From an uncultured Tessaracoccus sp. (GTDB taxonomy: Bacteria > Actinomycetota > Actinomycetes > Propionibacteriales > Propionibacteriaceae), in contig NZ_CALUCN010000003.1 in NCBI RefSeq assembly GCF_943914565.1, forward strand, positions 172,074 to 236,073: 64,000 bases of DNA, written 5' to 3'. Below are positions 24,720 through 33,848 of this stretch, one piece after another (the first letter of the stretch is position 1; the number at the start of each line of letters is the position of its first letter). Both the position numbers and the translations under genes were made by a program. The notes under the pieces are model-generated. The model made no database searches. It was not told the origin of the DNA and saw nothing but the letters and a program-made list of their open reading frames with translations.

Positions 24720-25766
24720 ATGAGCGAGCCACTGGTCCTCGGCATCGAGTCCTCCTGCGACGAGACGGGCGTCGGCATCGTGCGCGGCGACACCCTCCTC
24801 GCCAACGAGGTGGCGAGCTCCGTCGAGGAGCACGTCCGTTTCGGCGGCGTCGTGCCCGAGGTCGCGAGCCGCGCCCACCTCCAGGCGATCGTCCCCGCCC
24901 TGCAGCGCGCGACGGACGCGGCCGGCGTGGACCTCGCCGACATCGACGCGATCGCCGTCACCGCCGGCCCCGGCCTCATGGGTGCGCTCGTCGTCGGCCT
25001 CGCCGCGGCGAAGGCCCTCGCCGTCGCGCTCGACAAGCCCCTTTACGGCGTGAACCACCTCGTGGGGCACGTCGCCGTCGACGTCCTCGAGCACGGGCCG
25101 TTGCCGATGCCCGCCCTCGCGCTGCTCGTCTCGGGCGGGCACACGTCGCTGCTGCACGTCCGCGACATCGCCGGCGACATCACGGAGCTCGGCGCCACGA
25201 TCGACGACGCGGCGGGGGAGGCCTACGACAAGGTGGCCCGGCTCCTCGGGCTCGCCTACCCGGGCGGCCCCGTCATCGACCGGCTCGCCGCCGGGGGCGA
25301 CCCCGCCGCCATCCACTTCCCCCGGGGTCTCACTGCCCCCCGCGACCGCGACCGGCACCGCTTCGACTTCTCGTTCTCCGGCCTCAAGACCGCGGTGGCC
25401 CGCTGGGTCGAGCAACGTCGCCGCGACGGGCTCGACGTCCCCGTGGCCGACGTGTGCGCGTCGTTCCAGGAAACGGTGGCCGACGTGCTCACCGCCAAGG
25501 CGATCGACGCCGCCACCCACCTCGACGTGCCGACGATCCTCCTGGGTGGAGGCGTGGCCGCGAACTCCCGGCTGCGCACCCTCCTCGAGGAACGCGCGAC
25601 GGAGGCCGGGCTCGTCGTGCGGCGCCCCAGGCCGGGGCTCTGCACCGACAACGGCGCGATGATCGCCGCCGTCGGCGTCGCCTGCGTCCGCGCCGGCGTC
25701 GCCCCCAGCCCGCTCGACATCTCCGCGCACTCCGGGCTCCCCGTCGAGACCGTCCACGTCAGCTGA
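24720..25766 (+). CDS. tsaD: tRNA N6-adenosine threonylcarbamoyltransferase TsaD
   Basis: TsaD transfers the threonylcarbamoyl group to A37 of tRNAs reading ANN codons. The 348-residue protein shows LGIESSCDETGVGIV at the start, the metal-binding NHLVGHV (HxxxH) near residue 113, LVSGGHTSL, FSFSGLKTAV, and LGGGVAANSRLR near the C-terminus. It closes the GNAT-tsaE, tsaB, rimI, tsaD operon, 2 bases after rimI. ATG 24720 matches the family start. Confidence 0.97.
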   Translation: MSEPLVLGIESSCDETGVGIVRGDTLLANEVASSVEEHVRFGGVVPEVASRAHLQAIVPALQRATDAAGVDLADIDAIAVTAGPGLMGALVVGLAAAKALAVALDKPLYGVNHLVGHVAVDVLEHGPLPMPALALLVSGGHTSLLHVRDIAGDITELGATIDDAAGEAYDKVARLLGLAYPGGPVIDRLAAGGDPAAIHFPRGLTAPRDRDRHRFDFSFSGLKTAVARWVEQRRRDGLDVPVADVCASFQETVADVLTAKAIDAATHLDVPTILLGGGVAANSRLRTLLEERATEAGLVVRRPRPGLCTDNGAMIAAVGVACVRAGVAPSPLDISAHSGLPVETVHVS

Positions 25767-25915
25767 GCGGCACGCCCCGTCCCAGCTGGTGAGACCTTCG
25801 TCCGCGACGGCGGGTTCTGTGCCGCGCGGGCGCGGGGGACGTGGGTCGGTCTCCGTTTGGTAACAATTGTCCGCCCGATTGAGACAGGGTCTGTTCGGGG
25901 CGTCGCGGGAATGGC

Positions 25916-25921
25916 TATCCT
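25916..25921 (+). promoter_or_regulatory. Possible -10 box of the oligopeptide transporter operon
   Basis: TATCCT lies 61 bases before the ATG at 25983; any -35 is weak. AGGAG at 25973-25977 is the ribosome binding site. The 216-base gap after tsaD otherwise shows nothing I can name. Confidence 0.4.
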
Positions 25922-25982
25922 CCAACGCAACTCGGGCCGAGCGGGCCCCAGCGTTTTTCGTCGTTGACGACAAGGAGTACCC

Positions 25983-27803
25983 ATGAAGTTGCAAGGGACA
26001 GCCTCCCTCGCAGTGTTGCTGAGCGGCGTCCTGCTGCTCGGCGCGTGCACATCGGGCGAGGAGCCGGGCACCACCACCAGTGAGAGCGCGGGAGGGAGCG
26101 CGACCGAGTCGCAGGACCCCTGCAAGCAGAAGATCGGCACCAAGGAGACCAAGGACGGGCAGATCAAGTACACCGCCGGCAAGCCCGACTGGACCGGCTA
26201 CAACTCGATCACGGCCGACACCTACTCCACCTACAACAACGCGATCGCCGATCGCATGCTCTCCGGGTTCACCTACTACGGCACCGACGGGTCCATCTGT
26301 GAGGACGAGGACTTCGGCACGGTCACCGTGAAGAGCGAGGACCCGCTCGTCGTCGAGTACACCATCTCCGACAAGGCGGTCTGGTCCGACGGCACCCCGG
26401 TGACCATCAACGACTACCTGCTGGACTGGGCCGCGCAGAACCCCGAGTTCCTCGTCCCCGGCCTCGTCAACGGCAAGGACGAGAAGGCCAAGCCGGTGTT
26501 CACGCACGTCTCGACGAAGCTGGCCGAGCGCGTCCCGGAGGGCCCGCAGGGCAAGGTCGACTCGAAGACCTTCACCATCCAGTACGACAAGCCGGACCCG
26601 GACTTCATGATCAACGTCACTTCCGCGCTGCCCGCGCACGTCGTGGCGAAGAAGTCCGGCCTCGAGCCCAAGCAGCTGGCGCAGGCCATCCTCGACAAGG
26701 ACGCCGAGACCGTGAAGAAGGCCGCGAAGTTCTGGAACGAGGGCTGGATCTACAACCCTGGCGAGCTGCCGAAGGACATGTCGGAGGTCCCCTCGTCCGG
26801 CCCCTACAAGCTGAAGGCGAACGGCTGGAAGGCCGGCACGTCGCTCACGCTCGAGGCCAACGACAAGTACTGGGGTGAGCCCGCGGCCACCAAGGAGATG
26901 ATCTTCCGTTTCCTCGACGACGCCGGCCAGACCCAGGCGCTCGAGAACGGCGACGTGCAGGTCATCTCGCCGCAGGCCACCGTCGACACCGTGCCGCAGC
27001 TCGAGGCGCTCGGCGAGTCGGTGAAGGTCTACAAGTACTCCCTCATGACGTGGGAGCACCTCGACTTCAACGTCCGCAAGGGCTCCGTGATGGAGGACCA
27101 GAAGGTGCGCGAGGCGTTCGCGATGTGCGTGCCCAGGCAGAACATCGTCGACAAGCTCGTCAAGCCCATCAACCCTGATGGCGTGGTCATGAACGCCCGC
27201 GAGGTCTTCCCCTTCCAGAAGGAGAAGTACGAGGCCGTGACCTCGAAGTCCTACGACGGCCGCTACGACAAGGTCGACGTCGAGGGCGCGAAGAAGAAGC
27301 TCGAGGAGGCCGGCGTCCAGACCCCGGTCAAGGTCCGCATCGGCTACGTCTCCGGCAACCAGCGTCGTCAGGAGACCGTCTCGATGATCCAGTCGGTCTG
27401 CAAGGACGCCGGGTTCGAGGTCGTCGACGCCGCGTCGGCGAAGTTCTTCGAGAAGGAGCTCCCGAACGGCGAGTACGAGGTGGCGCTCTTCGCGTGGGCC
27501 GGATCCGGCCAGGTCACCTCTGGCGAGAACATCTACGGCACGGGCAAGCCGCAGAACTACCACGAGTACTCCAACAAGAAGGTGGACGACGCCTACACCA
27601 AGCTGTCCTCCACGCTCGACGAGAAGGAGCAGCAGGAGCAGATCACGGTCATCGAGAAGGAGCTGTGGGACACCCTCCACGGCATCCCGCTCTACGCCCA
27701 CCCGGGCGTGACCGGCGCTGACGCCCAGCTCGACAACGTTCGTCCGACGGCGGTCCAGGCCGGCGTCGTCTGGAACGCCGACCAGTGGGCGGCACGCTCC
27801 TGA
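25983..27803 (+). CDS. ABC transporter family 5 substrate-binding lipoprotein
   Basis: The 606-residue product is the extracellular receptor of an oligopeptide-type importer. It has a lipoprotein signal with lipobox LLLGAC near residue 21, a Thr/Ser/Glu linker, and a SBP_bac_5 domain with VEYTISDKAVWSDGTPVT and LIFRFLDD-like segments; near its end, HGIPLYAHPGVTGADAQLDNV is typical. It binds peptide or a similar solute and hands it to the permeases encoded next. A perfect 38-bp palindrome and a new promoter separate it from the permease genes, so the binding protein can be made in excess of the membrane parts. Lysine codons and GC are as in neighbours. Confidence 0.93.
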   Translation: MKLQGTASLAVLLSGVLLLGACTSGEEPGTTTSESAGGSATESQDPCKQKIGTKETKDGQIKYTAGKPDWTGYNSITADTYSTYNNAIADRMLSGFTYYGTDGSICEDEDFGTVTVKSEDPLVVEYTISDKAVWSDGTPVTINDYLLDWAAQNPEFLVPGLVNGKDEKAKPVFTHVSTKLAERVPEGPQGKVDSKTFTIQYDKPDPDFMINVTSALPAHVVAKKSGLEPKQLAQAILDKDAETVKKAAKFWNEGWIYNPGELPKDMSEVPSSGPYKLKANGWKAGTSLTLEANDKYWGEPAATKEMIFRFLDDAGQTQALENGDVQVISPQATVDTVPQLEALGESVKVYKYSLMTWEHLDFNVRKGSVMEDQKVREAFAMCVPRQNIVDKLVKPINPDGVVMNAREVFPFQKEKYEAVTSKSYDGRYDKVDVEGAKKKLEEAGVQTPVKVRIGYVSGNQRRQETVSMIQSVCKDAGFEVVDAASAKFFEKELPNGEYEVALFAWAGSGQVTSGENIYGTGKPQNYHEYSNKKVDDAYTKLSSTLDEKEQQEQITVIEKELWDTLHGIPLYAHPGVTGADAQLDNVRPTAVQAGVVWNADQWAARS

Positions 27804-27817
27804 GCCGCACCTGAGAC

Positions 27818-27855
27818 CACGTGGGGCAGGCGGAACGTTCCGCCTGCCCCACGTG
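27818..27855. terminator. Perfect 38-bp palindrome between the binding-protein and permease genes
   Basis: Positions 27818-27836 and 27837-27855 are exact reverse complements with no separate spacer; the tip would be GAACGTTC. It lies 14 bases after the binding-protein stop. As RNA it is a very stable hairpin, likely a terminator or 3'-end stabiliser limiting read-through into the permeases. Confidence 0.7.
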
Positions 27856-27862
27856 TGCACCC

Positions 27863-27891
27863 TTCTCAAGCCCCCACCCCTGCCCTATAGT
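27863..27891 (+). promoter_or_regulatory. Promoter of the permease genes
   Basis: TTCTCA (27863-27868), 17 bases, TATAGT (27886-27891) forms a good sigma-A promoter just after the palindrome. The permease GTG is 56 bases downstream with GAAGGA as ribosome binding site. Confidence 0.55.
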
Positions 27892-27947
27892 GAGCGCTTG
27901 TGCAACCCGCGGTCCGCGTTGCACGCCCCAGCCTGAAGGAAAACTCC

Positions 27948-29492
27948 GTGTTCAAATACGTAGCGAAGCGGTTGGGACAGTCCGTCCTGATCCTGCTCCT
28001 CGGCTCCTTGGTCATGTTCGTGCTGGTCATCAACTCCGGTGATCCGTTGCAGGATCTGCGGGAGTCCTCGGACCCGAATCGCGAGAACCGCATGATCCAG
28101 CGCACGCAGATGATGGGCCTCGACCGGCCGTGGTACATGCGCTACCTCACCTGGCTGTTCGGCGTCGGCAAGTGTTTCGTCGGCAAGTGCGACCTGGGGC
28201 GCAACCGTGAGGGACAGCAGGTGACGGCCCTCGTCGCGAACGCCGCCGGCTCGACGCTCCGGCTGGTCACCGTCGCCACCCTGCTCGCGATCGTGATCGG
28301 CATCACGCTCGGCATCATCACCGCCATCCGGCAGTACTCGGGCTTCGACTACGCCGTCACCTTCATGGCCTTCATGTTCTTCTCCCTGCCGGTGTTCTGG
28401 TTCGCCGTGCTGCTCAAGCACTACGCCGCGATCGAGTTCAACAACTGGATCCCGACGGCGAAGATGGGCTGGGACACGATACTCATCATCGCCGCCGTCG
28501 TCGCGCTGGTCCTCACCGCGGCGCTGGGCGGCCAGATGATGCGGCGCCTGGTCACGTTCCTCGTGACCTTCGCGATCGTGGGCGGCGTGCTGTTCTACAT
28601 GGACGCCGTCACGTGGTTCCGCCGCCCCGCGGTCGGGCTGCCGGTCTACGTCCTCGCCGTGATCGGCGCGGCCGTGCTCGTCATCGTCATGACCTCCGGG
28701 TTCAAGAACCCGCGCGTGCGCAACGCCGTCGCCGCGACCGGCGTCGTGGCCATCGTCGGCTACGTCGTGATGCGCCCCGTGCTCATGTCGCCGCAGGAGG
28801 ACCCCACGAAGTTCTCCGGGGTGACCTGGATGCTGCTCGGCTGTTTCCTCGTCGCGCTGGTCGTCGCGGTCGTGGCCGGCCAGCTGCTCGGCGGATTCTC
28901 GCGCAGGCAGGCGACGTTCGCGTCGATCGTGCTGGCGCTGCTCGCGAGCGTGCTGGCGTTCGTCGACCTCATGCTCAGCAACTGGGCGAGCTACATCTCG
29001 CTCATCAAGCGCCCGATCCCGACGATCGCCGCCGAGACGCCCGGGTTCGAGTCGACGTACTGGAACCACATGATCGACACCGCCACGCACCTCGTGCTGC
29101 CGACGGTGGCGCTCATGGTCGTCTCGGTCGCGAGCTACATCCGCTACACCCGCGCGTCGATGCTCGAGGTGCTGCGTCAGGACTACGTGCGCACCGCCCG
29201 CTCGAAGGGCATCTCCGAGCGCAAGGTCATCACCCGCCACGCGCTGCGCAACGCGCTCATCCCCCTCGCGACGATCGTCGCGTTCGACTTCGCCGCGCTG
29301 ATCGGTGGCGCGGTCATCACCGAGCAGGTGTTCGGTTGGAAGGGCATGGGGGACCTCTTCCAGACCGGCCTGCACAACGTCGACCCGATCCCCGTGATGG
29401 GCTTCTTCCTGATCGCCGGCGGCGCCGCGGTCACGATGAACCTCCTCGCCGATCTCGTCTACGCCGTCCTCGACCCGCGGATCAGCGGCTAG
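27948..29492 (+). CDS. ABC transporter permease, DppB type, with enlarged membrane domain
   Basis: This is the first membrane subunit of the oligopeptide importer. At 514 residues it is about 200 longer than DppB/OppB proteins (about 310-340). Homology begins with FKYVAKRLGQSVLILLLGSLVMF and the substrate-pore segments, and resumes with ASYIRYTRASMLEVLRQDYVRTARSKG, the EAA loop that docks the ATPase, ending in YAVLDPRISG. Between them, about residues 170-370, are five or six additional hydrophobic segments that split the BPD domain. GTG 27948 has GAAGGA 7 bases upstream. It is followed by the DppC-type gene after 13 bases. Confidence 0.92.
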   Translation: MFKYVAKRLGQSVLILLLGSLVMFVLVINSGDPLQDLRESSDPNRENRMIQRTQMMGLDRPWYMRYLTWLFGVGKCFVGKCDLGRNREGQQVTALVANAAGSTLRLVTVATLLAIVIGITLGIITAIRQYSGFDYAVTFMAFMFFSLPVFWFAVLLKHYAAIEFNNWIPTAKMGWDTILIIAAVVALVLTAALGGQMMRRLVTFLVTFAIVGGVLFYMDAVTWFRRPAVGLPVYVLAVIGAAVLVIVMTSGFKNPRVRNAVAATGVVAIVGYVVMRPVLMSPQEDPTKFSGVTWMLLGCFLVALVVAVVAGQLLGGFSRRQATFASIVLALLASVLAFVDLMLSNWASYISLIKRPIPTIAAETPGFESTYWNHMIDTATHLVLPTVALMVVSVASYIRYTRASMLEVLRQDYVRTARSKGISERKVITRHALRNALIPLATIVAFDFAALIGGAVITEQVFGWKGMGDLFQTGLHNVDPIPVMGFFLIAGGAAVTMNLLADLVYAVLDPRISG

Positions 29493-29505
29493 AAGGGAGT
29501 GGGAC

Positions 29506-30483
29506 ATGACTTCGGACAAGACCCCGACCGCGCCTGAGGCGCAGGCCGACGAGCAGTACTCCGTGGAGGACGTGCTCGACCAGACCACCGACCGCTCGTA
29601 CTCGCAGGGCCAGCTCGTCCTTCGTCGCTTCCTGCGGCACAAGGCCGCAATGGTCGCGCTGGTGCTGCTCGTCGGCATCATCGTGCTGTCCATCACCTCG
29701 ATCGGTGTCGGCCCGCTGCCCGGCTGGTGGGGCAAGGACTACACCTCGATCTACACCGACTCCGTCGACGGGTCGCCGACGCTGAAGCTCTGGCCGTTCC
29801 AGCTGGGCTCGCACCCGTTCGGCACCGACACCGTCGGCAAGGACTACTTCGCGCTCGTGATGCGCGGCGCGCAGGTGTCGCTGTTCATCGCGTTCACCGT
29901 CGGGATCGTGGCGACGATCATCGGCACGACGATCGGCTCGGTCGCCGGTTACTTCCGCGGCCTCACCGAGTCGATCCTCATGCGCCTGACCGACCTGTTC
30001 ATCATCATCCCGCTGCTCGTGCTCGCCGCGGTCTTCGGCCGCACCTTCGGTTCGAACGTGCCGATGATGGCGCTCATGATCGGCCTCATCTCGTGGACCG
30101 GCCTCGCGCGCCTCGTGCGCGCGGAGGTGCTGTCCCTCAGGGAGCGGGAGTTCGTCGCCGCCGCGCGGGCCATCGGCACGCCTGCCGGCACGATCATCCG
30201 CCGCCACATCCTGCCCAACGCGCTGGGCACCATCGTCGTCAACTCGACGCTGCTCATCTCGAGCGCGATCCTCGTCGAGACCGCGATCTCCTACCTGGGC
30301 TTCGGCGTGCGCCCGCCGGACACCTCCCTCGGTCTGCTCATCCAGACCTACCAGAACACCCTCACCACGAGGCCGTGGCTGTTCTGGTGGCCGGGCATCT
30401 TCATTCTCACGATCGCGCTGTGCGTCAACTTCATCGGCGACGGCCTGCGTGACGCGTTCGACCCCCGCCAGACGGTGGACTGA
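29506..30483 (+). CDS. ABC transporter permease, DppC type
   Basis: The 325-residue second membrane subunit has the OppC N-terminal helix (about 48-68), the HPFGTDTVGKDYFALVMRGAQVSL block, and the EAA-loop region VRAEVLSLREREFVAAARAIG near residue 205, followed by the final helices and GDGLRDAFDPR. Length and layout are normal for the family. GAAGGGAG precedes its ATG. It lies between the DppB-type permease and the fused ATPase gene in one operon. Confidence 0.95.
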   Translation: MTSDKTPTAPEAQADEQYSVEDVLDQTTDRSYSQGQLVLRRFLRHKAAMVALVLLVGIIVLSITSIGVGPLPGWWGKDYTSIYTDSVDGSPTLKLWPFQLGSHPFGTDTVGKDYFALVMRGAQVSLFIAFTVGIVATIIGTTIGSVAGYFRGLTESILMRLTDLFIIIPLLVLAAVFGRTFGSNVPMMALMIGLISWTGLARLVRAEVLSLREREFVAAARAIGTPAGTIIRRHILPNALGTIVVNSTLLISSAILVETAISYLGFGVRPPDTSLGLLIQTYQNTLTTRPWLFWWPGIFILTIALCVNFIGDGLRDAFDPRQTVD

Positions 30484-30494
30484 GGAAGGCTGAC

Positions 30495-32195
30495 ATGACC
30501 CAGGAAGCAGTGCTCCAGTTCAAGGACCTGGACGTCAAGTTCAAGACCGAGTTCGGCCGCGTCCACGCCGTGAAGGGCCTCACCCTCGACGTGCGTCCCG
30601 GCGAGGTCGTCGCGCTGGTGGGCGAGTCCGGCTCCGGGAAGTCCGTCACCGCGACGACCGCGCTCGGGCTCCTGCCGAAGAACGCCACGATCGAGGGCGA
30701 CACCGTCGTGGCGAGCCAGACGATCGGGCGGCTGAACAACATCCAGCTGCGCAACGTGCGCGGCAACCACGTCGCGATGGTGTTCCAAGAGCCCATGACG
30801 GCCCTGAACCCCGTCATCCGCGTCGGCGAGCAGCTCACCGAGGCGATGGAGGTCCACGGCGTCGCGTTCGGTCGCGACGCGTGGGCGCGCGCCGTCGACC
30901 TGCTGAACGCCGTCGGCATCCCGAACGCCGAACGACGCGTCAAGCAGTTCCCGCACGAGCTCTCCGGTGGCATGCGGCAGCGCGTCGTCATCGCGATGGC
31001 GCTCGCCTGCGACCCGGCCGTCATCATCGCCGACGAGCCGACCACCGCCCTCGACGTGACCGTGCAGGCCGACATCCTCGACCTGCTGCGCTCCCTGAAG
31101 GACAAGCTGAACACCGGCATCCTGCTCATCACGCACAACATGGGCGTCGTCGCCGACATGGCCGACCGCGTCGCGGTGATGTTCAAGGGCGAGATCGTCG
31201 AGCAGGGCACCAGCGAGGAGGTGCTGCTCCACCCCCAGCACCCCTACACCAAGCGTCTCCTCGATGCCGTGCCGCACCTCGGCATCGGGCACGGACAGTT
31301 CGGGTCCCCCGTCGCCGCGGTCACCTCGGAGGAGACCGCGCTGGAGTGCCGCAACTTCGTCGTGGAGTACAAGCGCGCCGGCAAGAAGCCGTTCCGCGCC
31401 GTCGACGACGTCTCGTTCGACGTGCGCCGCGGCGAGATCGTCGGGCTCGTGGGCGAGTCCGGCTCCGGCAAGTCCACCATCGGGCGCGCACTGCTGGGCC
31501 TCATCCCCGTCGCCGCCGGCGAGGCGCGTGTGCTGGGGGAGGACCTCACCAAGCTGCGCGGCCGCGAGCTCAAGGCGCTGCGCCGTCGCATCGGCGTGAT
31601 CTTCCAGGACCCGGCGGCCTCGCTCAACCCGCGGCTGCCCGTCGGCGACGTCATCTCCGAGCCGCTCGCCGTCCACAAGGTCGGCAACGCCAGCGAGCGC
31701 CGCGAGCGGGTCCACGAGCTGCTCGACGCGGTGCGGCTGCCCCGTTCGGCCTACAACCGCTACCCGCACGAGCTCTCCGGCGGCCAGCGGCAGCGCGTCT
31801 CGATCGCGCGAGCACTGACGCTCAACCCGGACCTGCTCGTGGCGGACGAGCCCACGTCGGCGCTCGACGTCTCGGTGCAGGCCAGCGTGCTGGAGATGTT
31901 CACCGAGCTGCAGAAGGAGTTCGGCTTCGCCTGCCTGTTCATCTCGCACGACCTCGCCGTGATCGACTCGCTCGCGCACCGCGTCGTCGTGATGCAGCAC
32001 GGCAAGATCGTCGAGAAGGGCGACCGCGCCGACGTGCTCCTGCACGCCAAGGAGGAGTACACCAAGCGGCTGCTCGCCGCCGCGCCGGTGCCGAACCCGA
32101 TCGAGCAGGCCGAGCGCCGCGACGCCCGTCACCGCCTGCTCGCGGAGCTCGGCGACGCGGTGGTCGAGATCGACACCCGCGAGCTGGACCAGTAG
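30495..32195 (+). CDS. Fused oligopeptide ABC transporter ATPase (DppD-DppF type)
   Basis: The 566-residue protein contains both ATPases of an oligopeptide importer in one chain. The first half (about 5-265) has Walker A GESGSGKSVT, signature LSGGMRQR and Walker B VIIADEPTTALD; the second (about 280-530) has GESGSGKSTI, LSGGQRQR and LLVADEPTSALD. Each carries the C-terminal oligopeptide-type extension. A duplicated, fused ATPase is common in actinobacteria. It completes the transporter of binding protein, two permeases and ATPase. Confidence 0.95.
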   Translation: MTQEAVLQFKDLDVKFKTEFGRVHAVKGLTLDVRPGEVVALVGESGSGKSVTATTALGLLPKNATIEGDTVVASQTIGRLNNIQLRNVRGNHVAMVFQEPMTALNPVIRVGEQLTEAMEVHGVAFGRDAWARAVDLLNAVGIPNAERRVKQFPHELSGGMRQRVVIAMALACDPAVIIADEPTTALDVTVQADILDLLRSLKDKLNTGILLITHNMGVVADMADRVAVMFKGEIVEQGTSEEVLLHPQHPYTKRLLDAVPHLGIGHGQFGSPVAAVTSEETALECRNFVVEYKRAGKKPFRAVDDVSFDVRRGEIVGLVGESGSGKSTIGRALLGLIPVAAGEARVLGEDLTKLRGRELKALRRRIGVIFQDPAASLNPRLPVGDVISEPLAVHKVGNASERRERVHELLDAVRLPRSAYNRYPHELSGGQRQRVSIARALTLNPDLLVADEPTSALDVSVQASVLEMFTELQKEFGFACLFISHDLAVIDSLAHRVVVMQHGKIVEKGDRADVLLHAKEEYTKRLLAAAPVPNPIEQAERRDARHRLLAELGDAVVEIDTRELDQ

Positions 32196-32200
32196 CCCCC

Positions 32201-32710
32201 GTGCCCTACGCACCGGAGCTCACGACGCTGGCCTACGTCGTCGACCCGAGCCGCCGTCGGGTGCTGCTCGTGCACCGCGTCGCCCGCGACGACGACGAAC
32301 AGCTTGGCAAATACAACGGGTTGGGTGGCAAGGTCGAACGCGGCGAGGACGTCGTCGCGGGCATCCGACGCGAGCTGCGCGAGGAGGCCCGGATCGAGGC
32401 CACCGAGCTGCACCTCCGCGGCACCGTGAGCTGGCCCGGCTTCAACGGCCGCGACGTGCTGGGGTTCGTGTTCCTCGTCACCGCGTTCGAGGGCGAGGTC
32501 CCCGAGGCCAACGCGGAGGGCACGCTCGCCTGGCACGACGTCGCGACGATGATGGAGCTGCCCATGTGGGACGGCGACCGCCACTTCGTGCCGCTCGTGT
32601 TCGACGAGACCGTCGGGCAGTTCCACGGCGTCATCCCCTACGACGGCGGCCACTCCACCGACGACTGGCAGGTCTCGGTGCTGCCGCCGTCGGCTACCCT
32701 TGCCGGGTGA
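32201..32710 (+). CDS. NUDIX hydrolase, MutT type
   Basis: The 169-residue protein has a full NUDIX box, GGKVERGEDVVAGIRRELREEA (residues about 45-66, Gx5Ex7REUxEEx-type), which binds the metal and hydrolyses nucleoside diphosphate derivatives. Its style (YVVDPSRRRVLLVHR, NGLGGKVE) is that of 8-oxo-dGTP diphosphatases, a role in nucleotide sanitation, but the substrate is unproven. It starts 5 bases after the ATPase gene with GTG. Its stop overlaps the GTG of the next gene. Confidence 0.87.
   Translation: MPYAPELTTLAYVVDPSRRRVLLVHRVARDDDEQLGKYNGLGGKVERGEDVVAGIRRELREEARIEATELHLRGTVSWPGFNGRDVLGFVFLVTAFEGEVPEANAEGTLAWHDVATMMELPMWDGDRHFVPLVFDETVGQFHGVIPYDGGHSTDDWQVSVLPPSATLAG
32695..32700 (+). 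promoter_or_regulatory. -10 box inside the NUDIX gene for the EEP-family gene
   Basis: TACCCT ends 6 bases before GTG 32707, the leaderless spacing seen at many genes here. Confidence 0.35.
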
Positions 32711-33693
32711 GCACGCTCGGGAGGATCGTCGGCTGGGTGTGCACCGTCGTCGGGGCACTCGTGGCGGTGCCGCTGTTGCTGCTCGCGTGGATCCCGTCGA
32801 CGCAGTACCTGCACACCTGGCTCGTGGGGCTCGCGACGTTCGTGCCGTTCGCCTGGGCGCCCACCCTGCTCCTGCTGCTCGGCCTCGGCCTCGTGCTGGG
32901 ACGCTACTGGCGCATCCTGCCGATCGCGCTCGCCACGGTCCTCGTCGCGGCCTGGGGCTACCCGCTGCTCGGCACGACGGACGCCGACCCGCCCGCGGCC
33001 GGCGACCTCCAGTACGTGAGCGTCAACGCCTCCTACGGCACCGCCGACGTCGGCCAGCTGCTCGCCGAGACACCGGCGAGCACCGACCTGCTCGTCATCC
33101 AGGAGTTCACGCCACCGATGCAGGCGCGGCTCGAAGCCGCCGGCATCGCGAAGCGGTTCCCGCACAGGGCGGGCGAGGCGCGCGTCGGGGCCGGCGGCAC
33201 CGTCGTGTACGCCGCGCGCCCCGTGCGGGAGGTGGACCGGCACGACGACGTGTTCCTGAACCTCCTCGTCGAGGTCACCGACGAGCAGGGACGGACGCAC
33301 CACGTCGCCGCGATCCACGCCGCACCACCGACGATGGGCGCGGACGTCTGGCGCGACGACGCCCGCGCGATCGCCGCGATGCTCGCCCCGCACGCGGGTG
33401 GCGACTGCACCGCCGTCGGGGACTTCAACGCCATCGACGCGCACGCGACCATGCGCGAGCTCGAGGCGCTCGGCATGACCGACCCGATGGACGGGACGTC
33501 CCCGCGCGACGGCCGCTCGGCCCTCACCAGGTGGCAGCCGACGTGGCCCGTCGGGACGAGGCTGCCGACGTTTGCGCGCATCGACCACGTCCTGGTCGGG
33601 CGCGGCATGACCGCGTCGGAGCCGCAGCACGTCACCATCCCGGGGACCGACCACAAGGCGCTGAGGGGCGGGGTGTGGACGACGAGGCGATGA
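32707..33693 (+). CDS. Membrane-anchored endonuclease/exonuclease/phosphatase-family protein
   Basis: The 328-residue protein starts with three membrane helices (about residues 7-25, 36-58 and 64-88), then an EEP domain outside the membrane. EEP landmarks are VIQEFTP (catalytic Glu), VAAIHAAPP, VGDFNAIDAHATM (Asp/Asn pair), ARIDHVLVG and GTDHKAL (the closing Asp-His). Such proteins hydrolyse phosphodiesters of nucleic acids or lipids. The product could be an exported nuclease or lipid phosphodiesterase. It overlaps the NUDIX gene by 4 bases and the next coding segment by 19 bases. Confidence 0.88.
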   Translation: MSTLGRIVGWVCTVVGALVAVPLLLLAWIPSTQYLHTWLVGLATFVPFAWAPTLLLLLGLGLVLGRYWRILPIALATVLVAAWGYPLLGTTDADPPAAGDLQYVSVNASYGTADVGQLLAETPASTDLLVIQEFTPPMQARLEAAGIAKRFPHRAGEARVGAGGTVVYAARPVREVDRHDDVFLNLLVEVTDEQGRTHHVAAIHAAPPTMGADVWRDDARAIAAMLAPHAGGDCTAVGDFNAIDAHATMRELEALGMTDPMDGTSPRDGRSALTRWQPTWPVGTRLPTFARIDHVLVGRGMTASEPQHVTIPGTDHKALRGGVWTTRR

Positions 33694-33788
33694 CCGCGCT
33701 GGCCGCCGCGGAGGCGGAGCCGGACCCGGACTCGCTCGCGGCTGGGGAGCGGCTGCGACGGCGGTTCGGCCCCGAGCGCGCCGCGTGA
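33675..33788 (+). pseudogene. N-terminal segment of the THUMP-like methyltransferase, ended by an in-frame TGA
   Basis: GTG 33675 opens 37 codons that end at TGA 33786-33788. After that stop the same frame continues, with no gap, into ALTQTALRRRAS and on to the ATG at 33849 of the methyltransferase. In this family the N-terminal helix region reads PELVAAALTQAxLRxRA, so PERAA, stop, ALTQTALRRRA looks like one conserved stretch with a stop in place of one residue. The segment is thus the broken head of the next gene. Confidence 0.65.
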
Positions 33789-33848
33789 GCCCTCACGCAG
33801 ACGGCCCTGCGACGCCGGGCGTCGCGACGCCTCGACCGGGCGTCGCAG

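Noticed and set aside
29036..29056. tRNA T-loop-like GGTTCGAGTC
   Set aside because: It lies inside the DppB-type gene and no cloverleaf can be formed around it. No other tRNA-like sequence was seen.
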